From assembly GCA_963580455.1 (NCBI GenBank), contig OY756961.1:7545001-7609000 (forward strand): a stretch of 64,000 nucleotides of DNA, read 5' to 3'. Under the pieces are notes generated by a model. It saw nothing but the letters and a program-made list of their open reading frames with translations, was not told where the DNA came from and did not search any database. Position 1 is the stretch's first letter; every line of letters starts with the position of its first letter. Positions 35,675 through 50,600 of the stretch are shown here, piece after piece. The translations under genes and the position numbers were made by a program. Source of the stretch: Euonymus europaeus. Lineage: Eukaryota; Streptophyta; Magnoliopsida; Celastrales; Celastraceae.

Positions 35675-38600
35675 ATGGCGGATCGAGAGGAGGATTTGAG
35701 AATGGCGTTACGAATGAGCATGCAGCACGAGTCACCAGAGCCCAAGAGGAGCAAGCCCAGAGACGTAGTCGCTGGAGCTCCGGTGGATTGTCAGGGGGAA
35801 TTACTGGAGGCCGAAAACCGGAGGTTACAGCGCGAGCTCATGGCTGCGGCTGCTGAGAAGAGGATGCTGGCCGCAAGAATTACCTCGCCTTCGGGCTCGC
35901 CTTCAAAAGCCAGCTCGGATACAGGTGCCCACTCCGCCAAGTGTGAGAAGGATTTGGGCGGAAAAGGTGCCACTTCGGGGAAGGAGTTATCGCCTGAAGA
36001 AGCAAACCAGTTGTTTTCCATGGTTTTTGGTACTGGAGTGTCGAAGGATATTCTGGCTCAGTGGAGTAATCAAGGAATAAGGTATGCTTGACGTTGAGTT
36101 GACAGGATTTGATGTCTTATTGCTTCACAATGCTGTATCAGATTTTTTGATGTGATTTGGAAATGGTACTGTAACTCAAATTTATGCTCTACTTTTGATC
36201 ATTACTTGGAGGTAAAATAATATGTTTTCTTTGGAGCTGCCCTATTTGGCAATCAAGAGTTCAAGACTATAATTTATCAAACTTTTGCGGCATAGGACTT
36301 CTAAAGAAGTTTTGGGCATAATTTGTGTAATGATTTTGCAATTAATAATGCTGCATAAACATTGGTTAGAGAAGCTGTAAATGGCTATAAACTTTTGTCC
36401 ATGTAATGATTAACACTGAAGTTGTTTGAAATCCGCATTTTCTTCACCTAGTTGTGTCATGTGTGTATAATCAAGTATTAGTTTCTACGTCATATCCGAT
36501 GTAACTGTATGCATATCGGAGGGTATAAATTTGTAGATTGAGAACTTAAGAAGGTGATTGCCAGAAGAACAATTGAGTTAAATACATGATTTTCCAAAGA
36601 CAACTGATCATTCAGGGTTAATCACATGAAGAATATTGAAATTAATTGTAGTCTCTGGCATGAGAGGAGTCTTGCAAATGGAGAAATTTTTCTGCCTCTA
36701 TAATAGCCCGTTTAGTGAACTCGAGCTTTTGCAGCTTTAATTGATGTCTGTTCATTAGGGGTTGGAGACCTTTCTAGGAAGAAGAAATTCAAGGGAATTT
36801 GATGAGAGACTGTAAGGTGGATATTCTTAAAATGTTAGTTTAGTGTGTATCTTCCTCCTCTCATCTCTCACACCTTTTCCAATTTTATATGCTGGTTGAG
36901 GATTGCTTTGTGTACTGAAATTTAAACATATTGTAGCTGTTTGTTTACTACTTGCATTTTTTTTATTGTGTTTTACAATTGGCTATTATCATGTTTTTAT
37001 TGAATATGCTAACTAACTGTACCAAGAAATGCTGCTTTTTTAGGTCTTATCCTGTTCCCTTACATGACTATATTTTGAAACTTTTTGACAGAAGTTTCCT
37101 GTTAGGAAGCACTTTACTAGACTTGCTCTTCTTTGTTTACTTTGTTTTGAGGTTTTTGTCCCTTTCAAATTTGAGATTTGGTTTGTAACTTTGTATGAAT
37201 TCTCAAATTTCATATTTTCCTGGAAAATTACGTGACATGTTTTCATTTCCCCCTACATACTTGCTAATGTCATGTCGAACATTCCTATAGGTTCAGCCCT
37301 AATCCGGAGACATCTATGGGCCTGGTGCAGCATGAAGGTGGCCCCTGTGGCGTCTTGGCTGCCATCCAAGTATTTTTTATTATTTATTATTATAAATGCA
37401 TTGTATTTGAGTTCTTGTTGCATGCCGCAGCTTTATGTAATTATTTCAGCTGAGCATGGTGCTTTAACATCCTTCGAGCTTTAACTAAATACTCCTGTTT
37501 CACTTCATATACTATGTAGTTTCTTCCACATCATACCACTACCTCCAATTCTTCGAAATGCCAACACCAGCTTGTTTTTGGGATTATATTCTAATATGCA
37601 TTGTGATTTTACTGTGGGGATTCAAGAAGTGCAGCATGTTTAACCCCACATCTACATGGTCAGCAATTACTGCTAATATTTCCATTTACCACAGCCCAAA
37701 CTTGTGCATTCACATGCTGAAGATCCAAAACTAGTATAGTAATAAGAATTAGTTATCCACCAAAACTGCTATCCTCCCTTTTAAATTTGAAGTCTTAATA
37801 TCTGAACTGCTGCCACAGCACCTCCCTCGTTGATCCGAAGTCCACTTGCAGTGGCAAGCACTGAATAACATTGTGTTCTTGGACTTGGTTAAAAAGATGA
37901 ATACAAAGACCATCTTATGCTAGGGAGAGAACGCTTGAATGGCTTGGGTATCACAAGTGTTGTAGCTTTTGTTCACAAATTCTATGATTATAAACTAATG
38001 TCAGGGCTTTTATTGGGTGTGACATTTGTCATTGTGTTGACTTAGCAGTGTGGAAATGCTGGGGAATGGACTAGGTCTTGCATTGTAGTTTATCTTGTCA
38101 TTTTCTTTGAAGATAATTCTTTGGAAGTTTTGAGGTTTTTATTTCCTATTGCTTATGGTTACTTTTAGTTTTTGAAATCTTACATTTTAATCACGAAGTC
38201 AATGACAGTATTTGTCGTTCATAGTGGTCCGAACTTTTGTGCTCGTCCTTTTTTTAGTTTATGTGATGTGCCTGGAAGATCTTAAGATTGCTAGGTGGTA
38301 GTTGACATTGTATGATGTCATTATTGAAATTTTATTAAATATGGTGCAGTCATTCATAACTCATAAGCTATATACTCGAAGAATCTCACTTTGAAGGATG
38401 CTTTTTTTGTGGTTTACTTTAAATTATTTATGTCTTGTTGGGTTCCTTTGGATTTAATTTCATTGGCTGGAGACATTATTACTTGTAGAGTAACTATGTT
38501 AGCCTCCACAATCACGTGCTTAAAAGATTTTCTAATTGGTTGTGCAGGCATTTGTTCTCAAATACCTACTTTTCTCTCCAGATGACTTAGGTAAAGTTGC

Positions 38601-41600
38601 ATCTAACACAGCACAAAATCTTGGTGCAAGGAGCTTGTCTAAAGGTCGGTGTGTTGCATCAACTAATTTTGCTTCTCTTACTGAAGATGCAAAAGCAAGG
38701 TGATGAATTTCTGCACAATGGATTTTATGTCATGTCCTAAGTTGGGCAATGATACTATACGTACTACTCGAAGTTTTTCAATTTCATAAGAAATGAGTAA
38801 TGCGCGTTTCATATTCTTCATTTAGTTTCTAGATGTATTGCTATATTTTATTTTGTTATCGATTGTTGCTTTGCTATGTGTTCGTTGATTAAAGCCTCAT
38901 TTTTTTGGACTTTCTAGTAAAGTATTTTCTATAGGAGGACATGTGGCCCAATGGTAGAGTTGCAGGGGTGTAACCTAGAGGTCACGTGTTCAATTCCTTA
39001 AAACACACTCTCCACATATTATATGGGGGTAAGGTATGTTTACATCTTTCTGTTCCCCATCCCACCCATTGCGGGAGCTTTGTGCACAAATGTTATTTAC
39101 CTACATTTTTTCTAGTAATGTATTTGCTGATAGATAGACATGGATTTCTATAGCTAAAAGAGAGATGAAATCTTCTTGGGACATAATAACTCTGCGAAAA
39201 AGTAGAAGGCCTGACCAAGGAAAAAAAAGGAGGGCGGGTGGGGGGTGGAATGCTGAGACATGGATTTCTATAGCTAAAGAGAAATGTAATCTTCTTGGGA
39301 CATAACGCTGCAAAAAAGTAAAAAGCCTGACCAACAGGAAACAAAGAGGGTGGGAGGTGGAATGCTTGAGACTAATGATATATTCGGTGTGACTAATTTT
39401 CGTTGAATATTGTCTGTTCCTTCTTGTGCATGAATGTGAAGTTGGTCCAAGCGGGGCGAAGCATAAATTTTCTATCTGGTGTAGTTGTTAACTTATTGGA
39501 TCATATCTAGGTGACTCTGTGATTATGCTGTAGTCACGATTCCCTTGTCATAACAACACTGACCATTCCTTTATGTTCCTCAATTTAACATGAGACTTTT
39601 ATGAATCTTTTTTCCACCCTATCTTCTATTTGTAATTGTTTGCAAACAAAATTTCACAGTTTATGGTTTCTCCTAGCTTTAAGGGGCTTTCATGTATGGA
39701 TAAACTATCATGCTAAAAAAACGTTTTTCTGGAAGTAGTTGTTCGGAATGTTTCTGCTCGATTCAATTTCATAACGCATCAGGTGAAATTGCAATAATAT
39801 CTGCTACTTTATGTTTTTTATTTTCATTTGAAGTAAGTTGGAATATAACATTTGTTTTTCTTGGAATGTTTAACATTTTCTTGGCAACATAGTTATGGCT
39901 TACTTTTTCTATGTCAAATGGTCACATAACACTGCGAAAAAGTACAGGGCCTGACCATGGGAAAAAAAAGAGTGCGGGCGGGAGTTGGAATGCTTGAGAC
40001 TAATGGTATCTCCAGTGTGACTAATTTTCATTGCATATTGTCTGTTCCTTCTTGTGCATAAATGTGAAGTTGGTCCAATCGGCGAAGCATAAAATTTCTA
40101 TCTGGTGTAGTTGTTAACTTATTGGATCATATCTAGGTTACTCTATGATTATGCTGTAGTCACGATTCCCTCGTCATATCAACACTGACCATGGTTGGCT
40201 GCCCCTTTCCTTTATGTTCCTCAGTTTAACATGAGACTTTTATGAATCTTTTTTTCCTCCCTATCTTCTATTTGTAATTGTTTGCAAACAAAAATGTATA
40301 GTTTATGGTTTCTCCTAGCTTTAAGGGGCTTTCGTGTCTGGATAAAATATCACGCTAAAAAAACGTTTTTCTAGAAGTAGTAGTTTGGAATGTTTCTGCG
40401 CGATTCAATTTCATAACGCATCATGTGAAATTGCAATAGTATCTGCTACTTTGTGTTCTAATTTTCATTTCAAGTACGTTGGAATATAGCATTTGTTTTT
40501 CTTGGAAACATTTTCTTGGCAACATATGTTATGGCTTACTTTTTCTATGCCAAATGGTGGCCATGCTTGGCTGAAGCATTTTTTTTTTTAATTTTGTTTT
40601 CCTTTTCTGTTCGCAGAGCTCTAGTTAGAAGTATGGGTGAGATATTATTCCTCTGTGGAGGTTACAAAAGAGTGGTGATTGCAACTCTTAGTTCTTTTGC
40701 CCCAGAAGACATTTCAAAGGATGATGTAAGTTGAATTCAACACTGATGTTAATGTGCCTCTGCAAAATTTTGTTGGAAGTCATGAATTGGGCATGTTCTG
40801 ATCATGCATTACTGTTGTTGTATAAACTCAGTTGTGTAAGAATTTACTGACAAGTAACGTTTTGCTTTTTGTCAGATAATTGCAAAAGTGCTTGAAGGTC
40901 TTACAATTGAATCAGCTTCTGATTTACAGAAATTCTTGAGGGTTGATGAATATGCTTCACAAGCAAGTGCGTTTCAGAGGCTTGAAGTCATGATTCCTGT
41001 TTTTCAAAGCCGAATGGGGGCAATGTTATTTCTCATTTCTGCATTACTTTCCCGAGGAATGGTATGCTTGTTTTCTTGAAAGCTCTCCCTTTAATTTTTT
41101 GATCATTTCCCTTTTGGCTACGTAGCATCCTTATCTAAATATCTAGTGACATAAAGCTGTGCGTATTAGTAAAACCATCATGCACCGAGTGACGATCGTA
41201 TTGCCACGACCTCCCCAATAGTAGGTGACAAGTATCCATTCCCACCACGTCACAAAGCACCTCATCTCTATAGGTTGGTCCCACAGAAAAAGCAATCAGC
41301 GCATGCTACGAAACAGTAACATCCACACCAGTGGTCAACCAAGCCAGTTTATAAGGTTTGGGAAGCGTCACTATAGGCACACCTAGCTTGCGAACCACGT
41401 CTTTTCAAGGTTTTAAAAATCGTTTTTAGGAACCGAGGCGCTTGCCTTATATGAGCTGAGGCGTAAGCCTTGAGGCGTATCGAGGCGTAAGCCTCAAAGT
41501 GAATCAACAAAATAATTAAAGACTTCAAGTGCATGACTCTAAATAATATGAATACCATCATCCATCAGTTATTCAGATATAAGGAGGACTTTGATCAATT

Positions 41601-44600
41601 TCCTTGTGTCAATTATGCTCCAAAACTATATATATAGACAGATAGACTAATAGTAATCACTAATCACTAACAAGTTATTCAATTTTGCAAAAATTAAGGA
41701 AAAAAAATATTAAAAACAAGTAAACAACACAAAACAAGTGCAGTGTTAGTGTGCTACTGTGCCATGGAGGAGCATATCAAGATAATAGAAATAGATATAT
41801 ACATGGGTAAATAACTAAACATGAGATCAATTAAGTAATTAACTAAGCAGAGGATTTCTAGAAGCAGGTATGAATTTCCAGAGGCAGGGATGAATTTCCA
41901 GAGGCAGTGACGAAGTGAGAGAGAGACGAAGTGAGAAGCAGAAGTGAAGTGAGCAGGGGAGAGAGACAGAGAGAGAGAAGTAGAAGTGACGTGAGCAGAA
42001 GAGAGAGAGAGAGAGAGAGAGACGAACTGACTAACTGAGAAGCAAAAGAGTGAGAGAGAGACGAAATACCTGAAGATCACCACTCTGGAGAGCTGTGATG
42101 TCGCTGAATTAGGGCAGGGCGATAAACATGATGTCGCGACTTGCGATATACCAGTGAGCTGGAGCTGACCTGCTGGGTTTTCAATTTCAGAGCAAGAAAA
42201 CCCAAAAAAAAAACCCAGGTTCTATGTCGCATGCCTCGTCCGCCTCAGAACTTCCGTGTCTGAGGCGGACGCCTCAGCCATGAGAGGCGTAAGCCTCTCA
42301 TGGAACTCTCCCAGGCGTACGCCTGGGATCGTCAGACCTCCGCCTCAGTTCGAGGCACGCCTCAAGCCTCAAACGATTTTTAAAACCTTGCGTCTTTTGC
42401 CACTACATTTTCACAACTTCCCGAGTCGATAACACAATGGCACACTTTGCCACCAATGGTACATGTGGAGTGGAAGATATTGGTCCGCAGCCAATCACTG
42501 TCAGTATGTTGCGGAGTTAGAAAATTTCACCCGACATCCAATGTTTTAAAAGGCGGGTTTGGGAATTGAGGCGCTCACTTTCTTTGAGGCGAGGCGTAAG
42601 CCTCGAGGCGTATCGAGGCTTATAAAAAATTCAAGACAAATCAACAAATTTCATCATCAATTCATCCATGATCCATCATCAAATAATGTCAAAAGGCACC
42701 AAAGCAAAAAGAGTTCCAAGTAACAAACTAACAATAATCAACAAGTCTTATCATCAATTCATCCATGATCCATCATCAAATAATTTCAAAAGGCACCAAA
42801 GCAAAGAGTTCATAGTTTAGAAGTTTAAATGTTTAATACAAACCAAAGAAAAAATAAATAAAACCATACACAAATGAACCAAAGAGTTCAATTCATCAAT
42901 TCATCCATGATCCATCATCAAATAATTTCAAAAGGCACCAAAGCAAAGAGAGTTCAAAAGGCACCAAAGCAAAGAGTTCATAGTTTAGAAGTTTAAATGT
43001 TTAATACAAACCAAAGAAAAAATAAATAAAACCATACACAAATGAACCAAAGAGTTCAATAGTCATCCTCATCCTCATCCATGGAATCCTCCTCACCACT
43101 AGTTTGATCATCAAATGAGTCATCCATAAATCGAATTGGTAGCCCATCCAACTCATGTAAATCATCACTACTAGCATCTTGAAATTCATCTTCTTCCTCC
43201 TCTTGGATGAGTAGCTCTTATCCTTTATCCTTCTCTAAATCAATAAGCATTGATACATTAAAATTAGTAAGTAATAACATAAATATAAACTATATATTTT
43301 ACACTAACCTTTGCTCTTCTTGGCTCTTGAATCCATTTGAGTTGGATTTTTCTTTTTTCCTTTTGCTTGTCCCACCACCGCCTCCACTTGCTCCACCTCT
43401 TCCACCGCCTCTACCATTACTAGATCCACCTCCACCTCCACCTCTACCATTACTAGATCCACCTCTACCATTACTAGATCCACCTCCACCCACCTCCACC
43501 ACCACCACCACTTCCCACTACTTGAGAATCACCAATAACATTATCCTCTCCTTGATTCAATGTAGAAGTTCCAATAGCATCTCCAACATCATTTGGATTA
43601 GGAGGATTAGCAACGCACTCATCATCCGAAGGTATATCATCAAGAACCAATGGATCTTCATTAACTTGAAGTGTCGATCTTTCAATTTTTTGTTATACAA
43701 AATATAGACCAAGTCATTCATCTTCTTCGTGGTTAATCGGTTCCTCTTTTTTGTGTGCACTTGATTGTATGCGCTCCAATTTCGTTCACATGCGGATGAA
43801 GAACAAGTAAGATCTAATACTTTAATTGCAAACCTTTGCAATTCTGGAACTTCATCTCCAAAATTGATCCACCAATCAACTACGAAAAGAAAAACAACAT
43901 TTAGCATATAAATTTTAGTACTTAATTTGAATTCAATTAATTTGAAAACTTTTAAAGACATATTGTTACCTGGAGAACGCTTTCCCACTGATCTCTTAGC
44001 ATTTTCATACGCAAAAAGTCCTTGTTGCTTTCGGAAAGCATCAATTTGTAGGTCAGCTGCGAGGCAATCACTTGAATTAGGAATGAGCTTCTTCATTGAA
44101 CTGTACAATCTTGTCTTCACTTCTGCATCAAAAAGGAAGTTCTCTTGAAATTGAAACTCGGGATTCAAGAAATAAGCAGCAGCATGCAAAGGACGATGTA
44201 ATTGGAACTCCCATTTTTCATCAATAATATCCCAAATCTCCCTGTAATCTGCTATTTCTTCCTTTGCTTTATCCATAGCATTATAAATATAGCCCATAGT
44301 AGGTTTCTTCTCAGAATCAACAAGTCTCAACACTCCCACCAACGGCTCTGTTGTTTTCAGTGCATAACTCACACTAGACCAAAAAGTATTATCTTTAAGA
44401 ATTATTTTCCTCACCTCTTTGGCATCAGTTGTGTTTGCCCATCTACAACTCGCCCATTGTTGTGAAGTGAACATTACTTCAAGAGGTTGTCTAAGCTCTA
44501 TCATGCATCTCAAAGTCAAGACAGCTGTTACAAATCTAGTCATGGCTGGTTAGATGATTTATCTTTGTAAATTTCCTCATCAAAGCCAAAACCCAAGTAT

Positions 44601-47600
44601 GATTATAGATGAAATTGTTTACTTTTTTGGCCTTGAGTAACGCTCTCTTATGTTGCGTCAACTCTCCAATCTTTTCCAGCATCAAATTTAAACAATATGC
44701 CGCACATGGAGTCCAATAAATGTGTTTTCTTTTCTCCATCAATTTATTTACTGCTGCTTTGTAGTTACTTGCATTGTTTGTCACAATTTGAGCTACTAAC
44801 TCTTCCTCAACCTCCACAACAATGTCATCAAGCAACTTGAATATCAAATCTGCATCCTTCACATGTTCAGAAGCGTCAATAGATCTCAAGAACACCGTCC
44901 CATTAGGATTATTCACAAGAAAATTGATTAAAGTCCTTCCCAATATGTCTGTGTGTGCCCATGTCTTCTTAATACCATCAACTATTTTCTCAGAAGTGTT
45001 CAACTCCTCCTTTAGAATCCACTTTCTAAACTCATGCATGGTAGGAGGTTTAAGGCCTCGTCCATATGAACCAATCGAGCGACACATGTTAATAAATGAT
45101 GGGACTTCTTGCCACATTGAAAGGAATCGCATTTTCAAAGAAGAACCTCTCGATGTCCAAACACGACTCCGAGCTTCTTTTGCATTTGTTGTAGTCATGA
45201 TGGTTTTTGCCCTATCAACATCCTCATGATCATCATCAACATTGGCAATGTACCTATCCAAATAATGGCAAAAGTATCAAATAAAGTTCATAAGCATAAA
45301 TGCATAATGATGTCAAAAGCATAAACATTAAATAAATGTCATTAGCAAATTACCTATCTATAGGCCCCCGAACACCTCGAGATGACACGTGCACCACCAC
45401 TAGGTCCAGTAACACTAGTGCTAAGAGGATTAGAATTCATACCTTCAAAATAAGAATGGGCCGAAACTCTCTCCTCAAACCTTTCTTGTGCGATATGCCT
45501 CAATTCGGTTCCTTTTTCTAAATATTGTTTCATCTCCTGCTTAACATATTCAGGAACCTTCTGACACGGAGATACATTTTTATGTGTGCATGCAAGGTGA
45601 TTTTTTGCCCTTTTAACGCCTCCTTTAGGAACTTTGTTGCAAAAATTGCATTTCACACACATATCCTTTCTTCTCCCCATTTCTAGCTTCTACCTCTTCC
45701 GTATATTTCCAAGTAGGATCTTTTCTACTCTCTCCCCTAACTTTCATCATATTCAGCCGACTATAAAGTATAAATTAAACAAAATAAATTCAATGCAATA
45801 AAGGGTAAAAACAAAATAAACTAAACAAACAATACAACATCAGCCATCCCCCATACCATACAAGTAAACATAAAGGGCAATGAAGGCCAGAAGGCCTATA
45901 AAATATTCAGGAACTACTATTATCATTAATATTAATACTGCATTACTGCCGCTGCTTCTTGTACTTTGTTTGTTTTTTGTTATTTAAATATTTCTAATTT
46001 CTGTCTTTCTATAATCATCACGGGATAACCAAGATAACGGGAGTGATTTCATCACGGGATAATCTGTCTTTCGAAAAATCAAATTTTTTGGAGTGATTTC
46101 AGTTCAGTAAACTACAATATGGCAACCTAAAATCAATCAAGGAAAAATAACCTACCTTCCTGCTTGTTCTTGCTGCTGGATAAGTTGGAAATTCTGGACT
46201 TCCCTTGTCGGCGTTGCTGCTGCTTGCTGGATCTTCAAGCTCAGACAGAGAGACGCCACGAATGTGTAAGCTGGAGCTGTTGCTGATATGAAATTACGAA
46301 CAACGAAGGAGGAGGGTTTCGTTTCGGCATTTCAGTTTACCCAAAACAGCGTCGTTTTGGGTAAATTGTTTTAGAAAAAATAAAACAAAACCCAAAACGA
46401 CATCGTTTTGGGTTTTGTAATTTTTTCTAAAACAACTTGTCTTCCTTCTTGCCTTTCGCCTCTGTGAAAGAGGCGAAAGGCATATAGAGGCGGAAGCCTC
46501 TTGCGACACCACACGGGGCGAAAGCCTCAGTGCTTCCGGTCCCCACCTCGCCTCAAGGCGCGCCTCAGTGCTTAAGCCTTGAGCGCCTTTGAAAACACTG
46601 CCGACATCACCACTCACTTGTTCTATATCTTCCACAGGTGGATCTCCATCCATTTCACCATCAAAGATAGGACCATTCTCAAAATCATTGAAACCTTCCC
46701 CAGCAAACAACCTCTTCCATTGCGTCTTTGGACACTCATCTTGCCATGTCCTGGAGCACCACAACCAAAACACCGAAAAGTACCCCTAGGTCATGCTGGC
46801 TGTTGGCCCCCTGTTGAGAACTTAGAGAGCTCGGAAGAGCGGAACTACTCGCAAAAGGTACTGTTGTCTGGTGGGAGTTGGCCGAACTGCCCACCGTAGG
46901 AGAACTGGGTGTTCGCCGCGATAATTGTCTCTCGACATGAAGCGCTTGTTGATATGCTTCAACCATTGACATAAACTCAAACATGTTCAAGAAGTCTTGT
47001 ATCTGTTGGCGCAAGCTCCCCACATACCGAGTTACCATCTGTTCCTCTGTTTACATGAGGTCCGTCCATGAGCTCAGTAAATAAAATTCAGTGGTATAAG
47101 CCGCCACTGATTGGACACCCTGATGCAGGTTCTGCACTCGGTTGTACATCATGCGAGAATAATTATAGGATAAGAATGCCTTTCATATACTTCTTCAACT
47201 TGTCCTAAGACACAATTTTAGGTTTGCTAGTGCGCACTCTCATCATCTTCATCTGCTGCCACCAGGCTGTTGCTTGACCATGGAATCGTTTGGCCACTAG
47301 AGAAACACGCTTATCAAGAGGGACCTCTTTGAACTCCATCAGTTCCTCCACCGCCGTAAGCCAGTTCACGAACTTCTCAGGTTGCATTCCATCATTGAAC
47401 TCTAGGATATCAACCTTAAACCTAGTGTCCCACGTCTGATTTTCCTCGGGTACACCTGCCCTCCTGCGAACAGGCAACTCAAACAGTGAATTTGGAACAC
47501 CAAATGGGTTTTCATCGTCAGTCTCCTCCCTGGGAAGAACAACAAGATCGAGTTGTTGCGCCACAAGGGAAGCCATCTGTCGGGTCAACACATCCATCTG

Positions 47601-50600
47601 CTGGCGCAGTTGAGCTAGATCATCACGGCGACGCACATCCTCCAGGCCAACTTCACGTGCATTCCTCCTGGGTGGCATGGTAGCAACAATACAACATGGC
47701 TTCGATACCAATTGATGTAGGGAGGACCTCACACAATCGAGTAAACCACGGATAAGTACTCAAGCTCGTTGATTCATCAAAGAATGCCGAGAAAGAGATA
47801 GAGTTTGAGAGGAAGCTTCTCAATTTTCATTCATCAAAAGTCCCTTACAAAAGAAAGGCGGCACAAACAAAAGCCAATCCTAAAGCTACTGAAATTACAT
47901 AAAAGCCCTTAAGACACAAAATAGCAAAAACCAGCAGAAAGGAAACAACAAATACAAAATAATTAAACTTAAATGAGCACAGAGTCACACTACTGCTTAG
48001 ACTTGTTTCTATCCCATCTGTGCATAAAATTAGCTGCATTACAATCATACTTATCCAAGAACAGCGCTGCATCATAATGTCACTGGTCACCCATTAAACT
48101 AGACATCTTCTTTTAAAATAAATTATGTTATAATCCTATAACTAGTAGTCTAGCATGGATAGGCGACATCACTGTAGTAGTTTACTGAAATGGAAAAATG
48201 TCACAGAAATACAAAACAAACAATAGTCTCAGTGATACATAGAAGCAGATTGTTGAAGGTAGAGAGAGAAAGAGTCAAAGAGATACAAAAAGAGAGAGAT
48301 CGTTGAAGGTAGAGATAGAATCGAAGAGAGAAAGAGTCAGAGAGATATAGAGAGAGATCGTTGAAGATAGAGAGAGAAAGAGTCAAAGAGAGATACAGAG
48401 AGAAAGTTGAGAAAGATCACACTTGGTTAGGCTCTGGCCGAACTCGTGAGCTCAATCTAATATGGGTTCAGCAAACTCTGTGTAATCAGCCATCAACGAC
48501 CTCCATTAGCTGCCAGCAAGTTCAAAAATCAGCAAGTTTGCGTCTTTATTTCACCTAAATGTATCCCAAGTTGCACCCAGCCGAACATCAGTCGCACTCT
48601 AGCCGCATCCATTTTTATTTTTATTTTTTTAAATTGGATTTGTAAATTCCCGCACCCTGGATGTTTCGTGCTGCACCCACACCCGAAACATATCTGGTGC
48701 GGGTGCCTTAGGGTGTTAGGCGCACCCGTGCTTCATAGGGGTACATTCAATTAAGTCCATCCGAAAATCCAAACCAATCCGGGTGATAAGATCATACATC
48801 GGAAGATTATGGGTTACCACTCTAACTTATAAGGAGGACAAACCTCCTATTGTCAACTCGGGCTTTCAATAGAGTTAGGTCCAAACTTATGAGCTTGGGC
48901 TTAGACCTTCATCTTTCGTGTGCGCATGGGCCTGAAATCATGGGTTTTCATCACTGGTGCTTTCATTTAGAGTCGCAAATTCGTGCGCCCAAGGGTAGCG
49001 AGCAGAACAGTAACGATAAGACGATGACTAAGTATCTAGAATGGGGTAGGCGCAAAAAAAAAAAAAAAAAAAAAAAAAGAAAAAGAAAAGAAAAGAAAAG
49101 GTGTACTCATGGAAAAGAAGGCTAGCAGGCTATGACTGAAGTCTCCATAGTCATTGTCCGAGGATGTGCAGTCTCTATTAGAGTGGTAGAATGATAAGAT
49201 CGCACATTGAAAGATTATGGGTTACCACTCTAGCTTCTAAGGGAGGACAGTGGACAGACCTCTTATTGTCAACCTGGATTCTCAAGATAGTTAGGTTCAA
49301 ACTTATGAGCTTGGACTTGGACCTTAATCTTTCGTATGTGCGTGGCCTAGAATCATGGGTCTTCATCATCGGATTTTGACATGCAAAAATATCATAAACA
49401 CTAAACACCTAATGCTATCCGGCTCATATCGATCCGGACCCAGATTTCTGCCACCCCTAATTGATAGTCCTTGAAGGAATGACTTGGTATAATATTTTTT
49501 GAGCATTTTTAAATTAAACAATGGAAATCACCGGAAGAAATGAAAATTAGATGAGGGAGGAGGTTATCTAATAAATGTCTTTGAATGTTAGTTAGCATTG
49601 CTAGAGGAAAACAGTATGTGATATGTAGCATCCAATGCTGCTGAGATAAAACCCAACAGTTTGCAATTCGGAAATTTAATTTATATGAGATGGTTGAAAA
49701 GGGTAAACAACTTCCTTGCACAAGACTCTTGCAGTGGGAGGGGTTGGGACAAGCAAGAGTATAATGCAGCCCTTATCCCCCAAATAATTTATACTAGATG
49801 ATACACTGTTTAGGATTTATAAATAGAGCCCAATGTGGAAATTTGATGAAAATATGGAGGTTGAAATATGAAAATGAAAGAGTCATCTTTGGAATATTTG
49901 ACGTCAACAACAGAAAATGGCTGGTAACCTTTATTTTCGAAGATGAAAACTAGATGATGCTTTTTGGTTCTCATGCATACATGGACATAGCTGACTTAAT
50001 TTGGGAAGGCCGGGGAAGGAGAATTCCTTAGACATCTTTTATAATTCAGAGTTTGCACTTTGCATTCTGCCCTTGTGTACACCAAATAATATTTTCAGTA
50101 ATCCATTGATGTTGGTTGAATATTTTCAGCCTCTATGCTTGTCATTCATTTCCTTCTATCTTTCCATCGCAATTATAAATCTCCTAGATCTTAAGTTTGT
50201 GAATTAACTACTTATTTTATTATCCTCTTTGGAACAAGTTTTTCAATTGTGAATATTGTTTTTCCTTTCAAACAGGACTTCATTCAAGCTGACAGGGATG
50301 ATCCAAGCCTGCCCCTAGTTACTGCACCATTTGGTCATGCCTCACAGGTATATAAATGTCTACTCACGGATGAATGAAACAAGTATCTTTTCATTTTCCT
50401 TTTATATAATCATTGTTAAATGGTGTAAAACAGGAAATTGTAAATCTACTGCTCTGCGGACAGGCAGTGCCTAATGTATTTGACGGGAGGATGGATCTAG
50501 GAGGCGGTATGTTTCTGAAAGGTGTATCAACAAATGTGGAAGTAGGATTTCTCACTCTACTAGAATCCCTCAATTTTTGCAAGGTGGGCCAGCAATTGAA

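Larger units (their letters stand above)
25280..49533. repeat. 24.2-kb tandem repeat unit B
   Basis: This second complete unit (24254 bp) is collinear with unit A throughout. Coordinate offsets to unit A are 24232 up to about 2.9 kb, 24231 up to 7.5 kb, 24238 up to 9.3 kb, 24250 up to 10.4 kb and 24252 beyond. Its right edge at 49533/49534 is the junction with unique DNA that holds the last two exons of the MINDY-3 gene. Everything annotated in unit A has a counterpart here. Confidence 0.93.
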
